59,683 nucleotides of DNA from Candidatus Borkfalkia stercoripullorum (GCA_019119395.1 DWXC01000006.1:1-59683), one strand, 5' to 3'. Shown: positions 49,049 to 57,897, counted from the first letter of the stretch. The notes: generated by a model from the letters alone, not told the origin. Made by a program: numbers and translations.

Positions 49049-49068
49049 AAAACGGATATATCCGTTTT
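49049..49068. promoter_or_regulatory. Perfect 20-bp palindrome upstream of the surface-protein operon
   Basis: AAAACGGATA followed by TATCCGTTTT reads the same on both strands with no spacer. It is 84 bp before the ATG of the surface protein and 45 bp after the lactonase gene. Having no loop, it is a better protein-binding site than a terminator. A repressor or activator of the transporter operon is the natural candidate; which one is unknown. Confidence 0.55.
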
Positions 49069-49113
49069 CATTACGCTGTACGCACTTTCCGAGCGCGCCC
49101 CGCAATTCGAATT

Positions 49114-50052
49114 TTACGTTACAGCACAGAGCGGTTTTTTCAGTTTTAACCCGCACGTTTTAACGCCGATTTTATCGTTTTGTAAGGAAAAAACAATCAC
49201 GTTGCCGCTGTTTTCGTTACAGCAGATCAAAAATTTGTTTTCTATAATATCGAAGTCGCGCGGACTGTCTCCGCCGCAGTCTGTTTTTTGCTCTACGGTC
49301 AGATTTGCGCCGTCTGCCCGCAGAACGTACAATGCGTTTTCTCCCCGCACGGAACAATACAAAAATTTGCCGTCCTTTGAAAGCCGTATCGCCGCGCCCG
49401 TCGCGCCCTCCGTTTCCGTCAGTTTTACCGTATTCAGATAGATTGCCATTGTGTTTTGCCACTCGAATACGCTGACGGACGGTACCAGTTCGTTGACCGC
49501 GTAAATATACTTTCCGTCCTTTGAAAAGACGATGTGCCTTATCCCGTACCCTTCCGGCACTTTTGCCGTATTTTTGAGGTTCAGTTCCCTGTCGTATATG
49601 TACAGCGTATCCGTGCCGAGATCGGTACAGAGAATGTATTTGCCGCAGGGAGAGGGAATAACGCAATGCGTGTGCGGCGATTCCTGCCTCTGCGCGTTTG
49701 CGCCTCGCCCCGCATGCGCGACCGCCCTTTCGCAGTTTTTTACGATGTTGCCGCTTATATAGTTGGCGATATACACGTCATTTTCTATAACGCACAGATG
49801 ACAGGCAACTTTTCCGAGCGTGTCGCGCACACCCGTTTTATCCGAAAAGTCTTCCGAACAGGAAAAGTAACCGCTGTTTTCGCCGTTTGCAAAGGGTGCG
49901 CGGAGGAGTATATGCAGCCTGCCGTTCGCTTTGACCGCGTACATCGGCCTGTCGCACGGAAGATACGCGTTTATTTTCAGACTGCCGTCATGTATTTCGC
50001 AGCAGTATATCCCGCCGCCTTTTTCCGCCTTTTCGCACGATAAGATATACAT
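49114..50052 (-). CDS. Lactonase-family seven-bladed beta-propeller
   Basis: A 312-residue cytoplasmic protein of the Pgl/YbhE-type lactonase family, with repeated blades such as GKYILCTDLGTDTLYIYD, DGKYIYAVNEL and DGKFLYCSVRGENALYV and the HTHCVIPSPCGKY segment. Family members open sugar lactones, for example 6-phosphogluconolactone. It is 8 bp after the RraA-like gene, in an operon with an SDR dehydrogenase, which fits hydrolysis of an aldonolactone made by that dehydrogenase. Confidence 0.85.
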   Translation of the reverse strand: MYILSCEKAEKGGGIYCCEIHDGSLKINAYLPCDRPMYAVKANGRLHILLRAPFANGENSGYFSCSEDFSDKTGVRDTLGKVACHLCVIENDVYIANYISGNIVKNCERAVAHAGRGANAQRQESPHTHCVIPSPCGKYILCTDLGTDTLYIYDRELNLKNTAKVPEGYGIRHIVFSKDGKYIYAVNELVPSVSVFEWQNTMAIYLNTVKLTETEGATGAAIRLSKDGKFLYCSVRGENALYVLRADGANLTVEQKTDCGGDSPRDFDIIENKFLICCNENSGNVIVFSLQNDKIGVKTCGLKLKKPLCAVT

Positions 50053-50060
50053 GGTTCCCT

Positions 50061-50966
50061 TTACAGCATCGTCTGCGTATCGTTCGGGTCGCCGTTTCTT
50101 GCCGCCTCGTATTCGGGCGACCAGTCAAGATTTCGGTACTTTTCGCCCCTCGGATCTGTCCGGATCCAATGCACCAGCATGTCGAGCATATCTACCGTCC
50201 ATGTGGCGCGGTCTATCTGCGCGGTCGTGAATTTGTTCTGCGCGATCATTTCAAAACCGAAATCGTCCTTGACGTGCGTCTTCGCCGCGCCGTCCACCAC
50301 TTCCGCCACGAGGTGCGCGGGGATAAACAGCACGCCGCCGCCAGCGCCGTATACGATGTCGCCGGGCAGTACCGTCGCCTTGCCGATGCGCGTGATGCCG
50401 TTGAAGTCTTTCATCACAAATTCTCGTATCGGCGTCGGATCGATGCCGCGGTAATACACCTGCACGCCTTCCACCGCCTTCATCTGCTCGGTGTCGCGGA
50501 TGCCGCCCCATATGACGCCGCCGCCCGTCTTTGTGCGCGTCTTGATCGCCGTCGTCAGGTTGCCGCCGAGGAATGTGCCCTTGTAAATTTTGTCATACAT
50601 ATCCACGACGACCACGTCGCCCTCGGTGAGGCTGTCTATCACCCACTGGTTGTAATTGCCCTTTCTGCCTTCCGCCGCGCCCACGCCGAACATCACTTCG
50701 TGCAAGTCGGGGCGGGTGGGAACGAACGTCGCCGTCACCGCTCTGCCGATGAGTTTGCGGCCGTCGTCGTGCAGCGTTTTCAAATCGCCCTCAAACTGGC
50801 TTTCGTACCCTTTGAGGAAGATTGGCTTCCACAGTTCTTCCAGCGTCATCTTGCGCATCTCTTCGAGATACCTGTCGGGCACGCGCGGCCGCCCGTCGGG
50901 GAAACGCTCCCCTTTCCACAGCGGCGTAAGCGCGATAATATCTTCTCTGTTATTGAACCGTATCAT
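50061..50966 (-). CDS. RraA-like aldolase
   Basis: A 301-residue RraA/HMG-aldolase-type protein. The active-site pattern GGVIWGGIRD and the preceding YKGTFLGGNLTTA are typical. Some members bind RNase E, but many are divalent-metal aldolases for 2-keto acids. Lysis of a keto-deoxy sugar acid would fit this operon. It is longer than usual (160-230) at both ends. The start is the ATG at 50966, 11 bp after the SDR stop, with AAGGAGCGG upstream. Confidence 0.82.
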   Translation of the reverse strand: MIRFNNREDIIALTPLWKGERFPDGRPRVPDRYLEEMRKMTLEELWKPIFLKGYESQFEGDLKTLHDDGRKLIGRAVTATFVPTRPDLHEVMFGVGAAEGRKGNYNQWVIDSLTEGDVVVVDMYDKIYKGTFLGGNLTTAIKTRTKTGGGVIWGGIRDTEQMKAVEGVQVYYRGIDPTPIREFVMKDFNGITRIGKATVLPGDIVYGAGGGVLFIPAHLVAEVVDGAAKTHVKDDFGFEMIAQNKFTTAQIDRATWTVDMLDMLVHWIRTDPRGEKYRNLDWSPEYEAARNGDPNDTQTML

Positions 50967-50977
50967 CTTTCCGCTCC

Positions 50978-51694
50978 TTACAGGCTCATGCCGCCGTCCA
51001 CGGCGATGTCTGCGCCCGTTATGTAGTCGCCCCCTCTTCCGCAAAGGAGAAGGACAGCCCCGACGCAGTCTTCGGGAATACCGAACCGCCCCATCGGGAT
51101 CAGGCTTTCCACCTCTTTCCGCTGCGCTTCGTTATTGTAAACGCATTCATTCCTCGGCGTTACGATCGCACCGGGTGAAATGTTGTTTACCGTGACGCCG
51201 AAGGGCGCGACTTGTTTTGCGATGTTCTTTACCAGGCTCATGTCCGCACATTTCGTCGCGGAATAAAGCGCCAGTTCGGCATGCCTCCTGTGCTGGTTGA
51301 CGCTGCCGATCATCACGATCCTGCCGAATCTGTTTTGCTTCATGGCGGGATAATAGGTCTGCATGAGTTTTAATGTGCTTTTGATATTGATATCGATCTG
51401 TTTATCGATCGCATCGTCCGTGATGTTTTCCCATGTCTGCTTATACTGCACGCTTGCGTTTATGATCAGGCAGTCTACAGGCCCCGTCTTCTGATACAGT
51501 TCGTTTATTTTCTGCCATTGCAAAAAGTCGGCGACCACCGCGTGGGCCGCACCGATCTCCTTCCGTATCCTTTCGGCTTTTTCCATGTCCTTACTGCAAT
51601 GCACGATCACTTCGTATCCTTCTTTTACAAACGCCGCGGCGATCGCTTTGCCTATGCCCTGCGTTGAACCCGTAACCAAAACTCTGCGCTTCAT
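50978..51694 (-). CDS. SDR dehydrogenase (FabG/KduD-like)
   Basis: A 238-residue classical SDR with GSTQGIG (9-15), NAS in place of NAG (residues ~79-81), the catalytic Ser in IGSVN, and YSATK as the Tyr-Lys pair. The C-terminal PGAIVTP and ITGADIAVDGG are typical. In this operon it probably oxidises a sugar or reduces a keto-acid intermediate of uronate breakdown; the sequence alone does not decide between these. Confidence 0.87.
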   Translation of the reverse strand: MKRRVLVTGSTQGIGKAIAAAFVKEGYEVIVHCSKDMEKAERIRKEIGAAHAVVADFLQWQKINELYQKTGPVDCLIINASVQYKQTWENITDDAIDKQIDINIKSTLKLMQTYYPAMKQNRFGRIVMIGSVNQHRRHAELALYSATKCADMSLVKNIAKQVAPFGVTVNNISPGAIVTPRNECVYNNEAQRKEVESLIPMGRFGIPEDCVGAVLLLCGRGGDYITGADIAVDGGMSL

Positions 51695-51737
51695 TCAATT
51701 TTCTCCCAAACATTCTTTAACTTTCTATATCAAAAAA

Positions 51738-52517
51738 TCAATTTTGATCTTCATAATTCAAACGGCGCTGTATTTCTTTTGCGCCCTTTACCAAAATACG
51801 GCACAGTTCCTGCTCCCGCTGCCTGAAATCTTCGTCCTCTTCCGTCAATTTCAAAGCAAGCCCTATCGCGCCGATGCAGTTCGACCTTCGGAACAAGGGG
51901 CTGGCGTATCCGTTCGCTTTTTGCTCCCCGATATTCTTTTCGCCTTTAGACACCACAACGTTCTTTTGCCGGATAGAATTTAAGGCCTGTATCAGCGTTT
52001 CATACGAAGTGATCTCGTCCCAATGCCCGGGCGGCGGCGTACCGTACTTATCCCAAAACGCCTTGATTTCGTCCCTGTTCATATGGGAAAGGATCGCCCT
52101 CCCCGTCGCGGTACGGTAGATGTCGTCCGTCCTGATATTCGGGTGCTCTTCGAACAGCTTCTGCTCCGTGTCCGCATAATCGATGATAAATTTTTGATTG
52201 CTGCGTATGACCGATAAAATGACGGTTGCGCGGCTCTTCTGCTCCATCCAGCGCATGACCGGGCGGCACAGCGATACGAAGTCCTTTTCATAGCGCCCGT
52301 ATCTCGTCAGGTTATACAGCGACGGGCCTAATATATAACCTTCTTTATGAGAAACGCGCGTCACATAACCGCCGATGCACAGCGTTTCCAATAAATGCGA
52401 ACAAGTGGCTTTCGGATATCCCGTTTTACCCGCGATATCCATAAGAGAAACTGAATTGTTTTTTGCGTCGGCAATGACGGAAAGTATCTTCATCGCCTTT
52501 TGCACGGATAGAATCAT
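51738..52517 (-). CDS. IclR-family transcriptional regulator
   Basis: A 259-residue regulator with the N-terminal winged helix (SVQKAMKILSVIADAKN...SLMDIAGKTGYPKATCSHLLETL) and the C-terminal ligand-binding IclR domain ending in YASPLFRRSNCIGAIGLALK. IclR proteins such as KdgR often control uronate or aromatic acid catabolism. It is divergent from the dehydratase gene and first in an operon with SDR, RraA and lactonase genes. The start is the ATG at 52517 with AGAGGAG upstream; an earlier ATG at 52550 lacks one. Confidence 0.92.
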   Translation of the reverse strand: MILSVQKAMKILSVIADAKNNSVSLMDIAGKTGYPKATCSHLLETLCIGGYVTRVSHKEGYILGPSLYNLTRYGRYEKDFVSLCRPVMRWMEQKSRATVILSVIRSNQKFIIDYADTEQKLFEEHPNIRTDDIYRTATGRAILSHMNRDEIKAFWDKYGTPPPGHWDEITSYETLIQALNSIRQKNVVVSKGEKNIGEQKANGYASPLFRRSNCIGAIGLALKLTEEDEDFRQREQELCRILVKGAKEIQRRLNYEDQN

Positions 52518-52559
52518 AAAACTCCTCTTTTGTGTCGTTCCGCTTATCACATCACAATC

Positions 52560-52588
52560 ATTCTAATTCGCTTTCGCCGATCCGTCAA
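52560..52588 (-). promoter_or_regulatory. iclR-operon promoter
   Basis: TTGACG (52588-52583) and TAGAAT (52565-52560) are 17 bp apart on the minus strand. Confidence 0.75.
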
Positions 52589-52592
52589 TATA

Positions 52593-52607
52593 TTTCATAT
52601 CGTGAAA
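52593..52607. promoter_or_regulatory. Candidate IclR operator
   Basis: TTTCA-TATCG-TGAAA is a perfect inverted repeat with a 5-bp spacer. It lies centrally between the two divergent -35 boxes, 4 bp from each, so one bound dimer could block both promoters. Confidence 0.6.
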
Positions 52608-52611
52608 CTTC

Positions 52612-52640
52612 TTGACGCATAGCCCAAATTCTGCCATAAT
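52612..52640 (+). promoter_or_regulatory. Promoter of the dehydratase gene
   Basis: TTGACG (52612-52617) and CATAAT (52635-52640) are 17 bp apart on the plus strand. Confidence 0.75.
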
Positions 52641-52686
52641 ATTGACATCTTTTAAGTCAGACATCTATTATTAAGGATTTCGATTT

Positions 52687-53640
52687 ATGCTTCTTACGGA
52701 CTACTTCAGATACAACCATGATCCCGTATGGGACATTGCCCGCCAATGCGGCATACGCCACGGCGTGATAAGGCTGCCCGAAACGGATGATTTCGACATT
52801 TGCGACCGCTCTCATTGGGCAGCCGTTTATAAAAAATTTACAGATTTCGGCATCACGCCCGTCGTGATAGAACCCATGCCGAACGAACTGCACGACCACA
52901 TCAAAACGGGCGACGACCTGCGCGATGCCTGTATCGAAAAGGTTCTGAAAATGTTCCCGATCATGCGCGATCTCGGCATCGGCACGATATGTTTCAACTG
53001 GATGGCGCACGTCGGCTGGCTGCGCACGCGCTCGGACTTTCCCGAACGGGGCGGCGCGACCGTAACGGCGTTCGACCTTTCCGAAGCCGCTCCCCCGAAG
53101 GCCGCCATCACGGCACAGGAACTTTGGAACAATTATACTTACTTTATCAAGGCGGCGCTGCCCGAGGCGGAAAAATGCGGCATCCGCCTCGCGCTGCACC
53201 CCGACGATCCGCCCCTTGCAAAAATCGGAAACGTCGGGCGCATCATGATATCCAAAGAAAATATAAAAAAAGCTGTTTTCGATATTTGCCCGAGCGAATC
53301 TTTGGGCATTACGCTTTGCCAAGCAAATTTTTACCTGATGGGCGAAGATCTGCGGGATATTGCCGACCTGTTTGCGGATAAAATTTTCTTTATCCATTTC
53401 CGCAACGTTACGGGTACGGCGAAGCGCTTTCACGAAACATTCCATGACAACGGGGATATCCGCATGGCGGACGTCTTGCATTATTACATAAAAAAAGGCA
53501 TCGACGCGCCTATCCGCGTCGACCACGTTCCCACCATGTACGGAGAGCAAACCTCCCTCGCGGGATACGGCACATCGGGCAGACTGTACGCCATAGGTTA
53601 TCTGAAAGGCATTCTCGAAGCAAACGGCGCTGTCCGATAA
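52687..53640 (+). CDS. uxuA: Mannonate dehydratase-like enzyme (UxuA family)
   Basis: A 317-residue TIM-barrel protein of the UxuA family, which dehydrates D-mannonate to 2-keto-3-deoxygluconate. The motifs LALHPDDPP (His171), LCQANF (Cys211), FIHFRNV (His237) and RVDH (Asp279) supply the likely metal ligands in the family order. It is shorter than E. coli UxuA (~390) and related to the compact Gram-positive form. It is the first gene of the divergent plus-strand operon with the GH5-like gene. A related aldonate as substrate is possible. Confidence 0.82.
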   Translation: MLLTDYFRYNHDPVWDIARQCGIRHGVIRLPETDDFDICDRSHWAAVYKKFTDFGITPVVIEPMPNELHDHIKTGDDLRDACIEKVLKMFPIMRDLGIGTICFNWMAHVGWLRTRSDFPERGGATVTAFDLSEAAPPKAAITAQELWNNYTYFIKAALPEAEKCGIRLALHPDDPPLAKIGNVGRIMISKENIKKAVFDICPSESLGITLCQANFYLMGEDLRDIADLFADKIFFIHFRNVTGTAKRFHETFHDNGDIRMADVLHYYIKKGIDAPIRVDHVPTMYGEQTSLAGYGTSGRLYAIGYLKGILEANGAVR

Positions 53641-53668
53641 AGTCACGATACAATACGGAGTTATCATC

Positions 53669-55315
53669 ATGCAGATAAAAGTTTTTGAAAGAATTGAAAG
53701 AAAATTTGAAACGGAGATCGCCTCGGCAACGCTCACCGGCGATACGCTCCGCGAAAGCCTGCCCTTACAGCCTTTCGTGTTGCAACCCGTTGAACTTATA
53801 TACGACGAAGAAGGCATAGAACACTGCGTTCAAACCGATAAACGATTTTCCGCGGTTCGTTTTACGGTAAAAAAAGAAGGCGTTTATTTTCTCGACGTTG
53901 CGCTTAAAGACGGCAAGACGTTCCGGGAACGCTTTGACGCCGTCGGCTATTCCGATAACGGCTATATACAAGTCAGCAAAAAAGACGCGCGGTATTTCGA
54001 ATACTCAAACGGTACGCCCTTCTTTCCTGTCGGCATCAATCTGGCTTTCCCCCGCAGGATACCCGTTTCGAATCAAACGGAATTCGGCACAAACGGCGAT
54101 ATTGCTTTTATGGGAATGCGGCAATACGAGCGCTGGTTCAGACGTTGTTCGCAAAACGGCGTCAATATGGCGCGCGTATGGATCGGGCACGAGTATTTTT
54201 CTCCCGATACGGCCGAGGCAAACGTCTTTGAATACGCCCAATTTTCAAAGACAGACAAACTTCTCGAACTTGCAAAAAAATATAACATCAAATTAAAACT
54301 GACTTTGGAACAGTTTCGCTCTTTCCGCTACGATTCCGACGGCAAAGACAATATTTCGCGGCACTTCGATAAAAAATTATACCTGAACGGGAAGCGGTGC
54401 GAATCGATCGGACAATGGCTTTCCGGGCGGGAATGGAAAGAGGCCTGGCTGAATAAAGTCCGCGAGTTTGCAAAGCGTTATGCCGGCGATACGACCATTT
54501 TTGCCGTCGAACTTTGGAACGAGATGAATTGCCTCGGCGATATAAACGAATGGAACCGCGAAATGCTGCCCGCTGTAAAAGCGATGTTTCCCGATCATTT
54601 AGTCGTAAATTCTTTGGGAAGCCTTGACAACAAGTACTCTCTCGCAAATTACCTGTCTTTCCCGTGGGAATGCGCCGATTTTAAGCAGATGCACCGCTAT
54701 CTCGATCAGGGCGCGATTTTTGACGATACTAAAAACGATCCCGTCGAAGTCATTCAAAAGGGACTGCAACTTATAAATCGGCAAGATATGCCCCTGCTCG
54801 TTGCCGAAACGGGAGCCGTTAACAACAACCACAGCGGCGAATTCAAGTATTATTCCTGTGACGACCGAGGGATCATTTTCATCGGCTGCGTATATACGCC
54901 CGTATTTTTATGTTGCGCGGGCTGCGGCAACATATGGCATTGGGACGAGCGCTACGTCGAAAGCAAAAATCTGTATAAATACTATAAACCGCTCGCCGAT
55001 ATGATTTCCGATATAGATTTTACAAATGAAAATTTCAAATCGATCGACCTTTCAAACGATAATGCGTATTTGTTTATCCTGCGGGGAAAAACCGTAAGCC
55101 TCGGATTCATCAGAAATAAGTCCGACTCCTGGAAAAACGTTTTGAGAGACATGAACGAGCCAAAACCGATCGAAAAACTTAAAACCGATTTGCCTTTCAA
55201 AAATGTGGTCGCCTATCCGATCTGGAAAGGCGATACGACAAAAATATATTCAGAAAAAGGATCCTTGGCTTTCGCCGATATATTATACGGTACACTTTTC
55301 AGATTCAACGGCTGA
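53669..55315 (+). CDS. DUF5060 plus GH5-like glycoside hydrolase
   Basis: A 548-residue cytoplasmic protein. The N-terminal ~100 residues match a DUF5060-type beta-sandwich. A clan GH-A TIM barrel follows, starting FFPVGINLAFP, with acid/base Glu285 in ELWNEMN and nucleophile Glu380 in VAETGA. A short beta domain closes the chain. There is no signal peptide, so it should cleave imported oligosaccharides, probably beta-linked. It lies 28 bp after uxuA and ends the operon. Confidence 0.82.
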   Translation: MQIKVFERIERKFETEIASATLTGDTLRESLPLQPFVLQPVELIYDEEGIEHCVQTDKRFSAVRFTVKKEGVYFLDVALKDGKTFRERFDAVGYSDNGYIQVSKKDARYFEYSNGTPFFPVGINLAFPRRIPVSNQTEFGTNGDIAFMGMRQYERWFRRCSQNGVNMARVWIGHEYFSPDTAEANVFEYAQFSKTDKLLELAKKYNIKLKLTLEQFRSFRYDSDGKDNISRHFDKKLYLNGKRCESIGQWLSGREWKEAWLNKVREFAKRYAGDTTIFAVELWNEMNCLGDINEWNREMLPAVKAMFPDHLVVNSLGSLDNKYSLANYLSFPWECADFKQMHRYLDQGAIFDDTKNDPVEVIQKGLQLINRQDMPLLVAETGAVNNNHSGEFKYYSCDDRGIIFIGCVYTPVFLCCAGCGNIWHWDERYVESKNLYKYYKPLADMISDIDFTNENFKSIDLSNDNAYLFILRGKTVSLGFIRNKSDSWKNVLRDMNEPKPIEKLKTDLPFKNVVAYPIWKGDTTKIYSEKGSLAFADILYGTLFRFNG

Positions 55316-55537
55316 CGCGGTATAGTATTTTTATATATAAACTTTCGGTTCACAAGCATTATCTTTTATTTTACTATGAATTTTGAGCATTTGTCAATGC
55401 TTTTTACTTTTGACCCTGTGTTTCGAAAGAAGGCCTTATCTGTTTTCTTCCGCGACAACTTGCCCCGATAAACATTCTCCGCCGCCGCGGCAGACGCCGC
55501 CTTTCAGCGTTCGGGCAAACCGCATTTCAGATTCACT

Positions 55538-55579
55538 AAGACAAGAGCGGGGGAGCATTTGCTCCCCCGCTCTTGTCTT
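55538..55579. terminator. Strong bidirectional hairpin after the GH5-like gene
   Basis: A perfect 20-bp stem with a 2-nt TT loop, flanked by GCTCTTTT on the plus side. It is 222 bp past the GH5 stop, so the intended gene is uncertain. Confidence 0.7.
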
Positions 55580-55711
55580 GCTCTTTTATCTCACGACCGA
55601 TCGGCAGACTTCCGACAAAGAAGACCGCATCGCCGCCAAAGATCGGTAACCCGAGAACGTCAAAAGGCGATGCGCCACCAAAAAAGCGCCCTTTTTGCCT
55701 GTATAAATGGC

Positions 55712-55740
55712 AAAAACCCCGGTTTTACCGGGGTTTTTTG
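55712..55740 (+). terminator. Terminator hairpin
   Basis: AAAACCCCGG / CCGGGGTTTT with a 5-nt loop is followed by further T residues on the plus strand. No gene directly precedes it, so it may end an unrecognised small transcript or be a remnant. Confidence 0.65.
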
Positions 55741-56059
55741 AGTGAATATCTTTTTTATTCACTCATGATGCAAGCCCACTATAAAAGAGCTATTTAGCAA
55801 CATTTTTTACCTTGTATAATGAACTTATCGAATTATTTTCATTGATTTATCTCTTTAAATATTTGAATAAAAATATAATTCTAAAAGAGTCCACAAAACA
55901 AATGCCTACACAATTCCGAACGAAAAAGAACGCATCTTCTTTGAGTCTAAAAGTTAGAGTTCGGATATATTCATTTTTATACTTTTCTTCAAACTTTAAT
56001 GATTTTTTTGTCAGTCTAATACAAAATACTTTTAACCGTAATTGCTATTATATAAAAAA

Positions 56060-56107
56060 GATGACTCTATCGTCCATGTCCAATAAACATGTTCAGATAG
56101 AGTCATC
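56060..56107 (-). terminator. Terminator of the AT-rich island genes
   Basis: A 12-bp stem GATGACTCTATC / GATAGAGTCATC with an inner 5-6 bp helix is followed on the minus strand by TTTTTTATAT. It lies 93 bp after the unknown gene. Confidence 0.8.
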
Positions 56108-56199
56108 CTCTTCACCCAAAATCTCAATTTCTACTATAGTATAGCATCTCAAAAGCATTTTTAATTATCGAATTACTTATAATTCATTCCATAATATTT

Positions 56200-56910
56200 T
56201 TACCCATCTACTTTAATAAATTCATATCCATGCGGCATTCCCTTTTCATCCCCACGCATAACTATACATAATAATTTTTCTTCATCGACTAATTGTATAA
56301 TATGCTGGTTTAATAAATTTAATATTTTATTATACCATATATGTATATGACTATCATAGTAATTTATATCTATCTGAGCCCTATACGGATTAGATACATG
56401 CATTAGTGCTCCGCATTTATCATAAACATCTATTGCCTCATCTTTTGTTAAATAATTATCCACTTTTATCCATTGTTTAGGGATGGTATTATTATTTGTC
56501 TTAACCGGTTCTGGATAAAATCTTGGATTAATTTTTTCTATACCTCTGAAAATACATCTAGCATTCCAATTCGATGCAAACTTTTCATTATATCTACTAT
56601 ACAAGTCCTTATTTACAATTAAGTTTGCCATAGCTATATGTTCAATAATTTTTCTTATTTGGAGCGTCATGAATTCAATGTTTGTATATTTAAAGAGCGT
56701 TGATTTTTCTCCCAAACCAATGTTTAGAATTGCATCCATGCGTTTATTAATTAAAAACATTTGGTTGAGGTAAGCATTTATTCCATTATTATCCATATCA
56801 ATTATTTCCAATGAAGATTTTATGTGAATGAAAATATTAAATTTTATATAATTTCCTGTCTGCTTAACATCTTTTCTTGTTCCCCACCGTATTGAATAAT
56901 AAGTTTGCAT
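56200..56910 (-). CDS. Unknown protein of the AT-rich island
   Basis: A 236-residue, Asn/Ile/Lys-rich protein with no signal peptide or membrane helix. I do not recognise the family. The central segment LQIRKIIEHIAMANLIVN looks helical and HEPN-like in character, and the C-terminus (SHIHIWYNKILNLLNQHIIQLV) is also helical; there is no catalytic motif I would defend. GC content is ~30%, far below the rest of the window, indicating recent acquisition. It lies 52 bp after the Fic gene on the same strand and before a shared terminator, so the two may be one unit. Confidence 0.7.
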   Translation of the reverse strand: MQTYYSIRWGTRKDVKQTGNYIKFNIFIHIKSSLEIIDMDNNGINAYLNQMFLINKRMDAILNIGLGEKSTLFKYTNIEFMTLQIRKIIEHIAMANLIVNKDLYSRYNEKFASNWNARCIFRGIEKINPRFYPEPVKTNNNTIPKQWIKVDNYLTKDEAIDVYDKCGALMHVSNPYRAQIDINYYDSHIHIWYNKILNLLNQHIIQLVDEEKLLCIVMRGDEKGMPHGYEFIKVDG

Positions 56911-56962
56911 AGTTCATGACAATTACCCGAATTTACAGTCGGTTGGCCCAAAAATCTACGCA

Positions 56963-57820
56963 TTACTCGTCGATCTCCTCATAGTAGTACGAATAATCTA
57001 TGCCTTTCATAACAATTTCTCGGTCATCGATTTTCGAAGTTTGGGCATTTTTTATCAATTCAAAAATGTAAGAGGCGTCAACCGGACTTTGTTTCATTGC
57101 GTCAAGATATTCTCGTTTATCGATCTTGCTCCAATCGGTGCATGTATGCAGATTTTTTTTCAGAATAAGGTCGAGCCAGATTCTTGTACTTCTGCCGTTT
57201 CCTTCCATAAACGGATGAGCAATATTCATCTCCACATATTTTTTTACAATGTTTTCAATCGTATTCTCCGGCATTTTTTCTATATGAGCAAGATTTTCAT
57301 TTAAATACATTGCGGGCGCAAACGCAAAGCCTCCTTTTGCTATATTCATGCCTCTGATTTTACCGGCAAAGTCATAAAGCCCTCCAAAAATGTACGAATG
57401 GATCTGCTGCAGTCCCTTTACCGTGCCGACTTCTATCTCATTTATAAGCCCATTTTCAAACAGATCGTAAGCTTTTTGCTTGCTCTTTTCATCAATAGAA
57501 GTCCCCATCCCCTTGAGCCATTTATCGAATACAAGTGTTTTTTTGCTTGGAATGATGGCGATGACGGAATTGATCCCTTCTTCATCCACTACATCCGTCA
57601 AATATTTTTTACCGTCTTTTGCCGTCAATTTCAGTTGTCGACAAATTGTCGACAACTGCGGGTTTCGACGCTTTATAGCATTCCAATAGGAACGGGGATT
57701 TTTGCTCTTGGTAAGTGCTTCAGCCACATCGGTAGCGCAAAACCACCATTTGGACGTCTCCTCATCCCAAACGGCTCGCACGGGAATATCTTCAAAAAAG
57801 CGAATAGATGTTTTAATCAT
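56963..57820 (-). CDS. BRO-N/Fic fusion, class III Fic AMP-transferase
   Basis: A 285-residue fusion. Residues ~5-100 resemble the BRO-N domain of phage antirepressors (PVRAVWDEE...[12 protein letters not shown]). Residues ~108-285 are a Fic domain close to Neisseria NmFic. The catalytic loop [12 protein letters not shown] is at 202-213 and the flap at ~159-172. The C-terminal helix SYYYEE (277-282) supplies the inhibitory Ser...Glu of class III enzymes. Fic enzymes transfer AMP to target hydroxyls; some inactivate GyrB. The gene has a TTGAAA-N17-TATAAT promoter and is AT-rich, next to a recombinase remnant. Confidence 0.9.
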   Translation of the reverse strand: MIKTSIRFFEDIPVRAVWDEETSKWWFCATDVAEALTKSKNPRSYWNAIKRRNPQLSTICRQLKLTAKDGKKYLTDVVDEEGINSVIAIIPSKKTLVFDKWLKGMGTSIDEKSKQKAYDLFENGLINEIEVGTVKGLQQIHSYIFGGLYDFAGKIRGMNIAKGGFAFAPAMYLNENLAHIEKMPENTIENIVKKYVEMNIAHPFMEGNGRSTRIWLDLILKKNLHTCTDWSKIDKREYLDAMKQSPVDASYIFELIKNAQTSKIDDREIVMKGIDYSYYYEEIDE

Positions 57821-57868
57821 GTTTCAGTCTAAAACCTTTATTTTGTCAAAGGAAAATTTTTCATTATC

Positions 57869-57897
57869 ATTATACCATTTTTCAGCATTATTTTCAA
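57869..57897 (-). promoter_or_regulatory. Promoter of the Fic gene
   Basis: TTGAAA (57897-57892) and TATAAT (57874-57869) are 17 bp apart, ~50 bp upstream of the Fic ATG. Confidence 0.8.

Larger units (their letters stand above)
55316..56059. other. Gene-free stretch with several hairpins
   Basis: No convincing gene. Listed separately are hairpins at 55538-55579 and 55712-55735. A third, GAGTGAATA / TATTCACTC, is at 55739-55765. Between 55540 and 55720 the minus strand is open for ~60 codons ending inside the first hairpin, but it has no start codon or ribosome binding site. GC content drops sharply after ~55750. Confidence 0.55.

Noticed and set aside
49047-49070. CcpA cre site overlapping the 20-bp palindrome
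   Set aside because: Two of the fixed cre positions are wrong and the centre of symmetry is TA, not CG.
55540-55725. Minus-strand open stretch of ~60 codons ending in a hairpin
   Set aside because: It begins after a stop, has no ATG, GTG or TTG with a ribosome binding site, and its last codons are the arms of a perfect hairpin.
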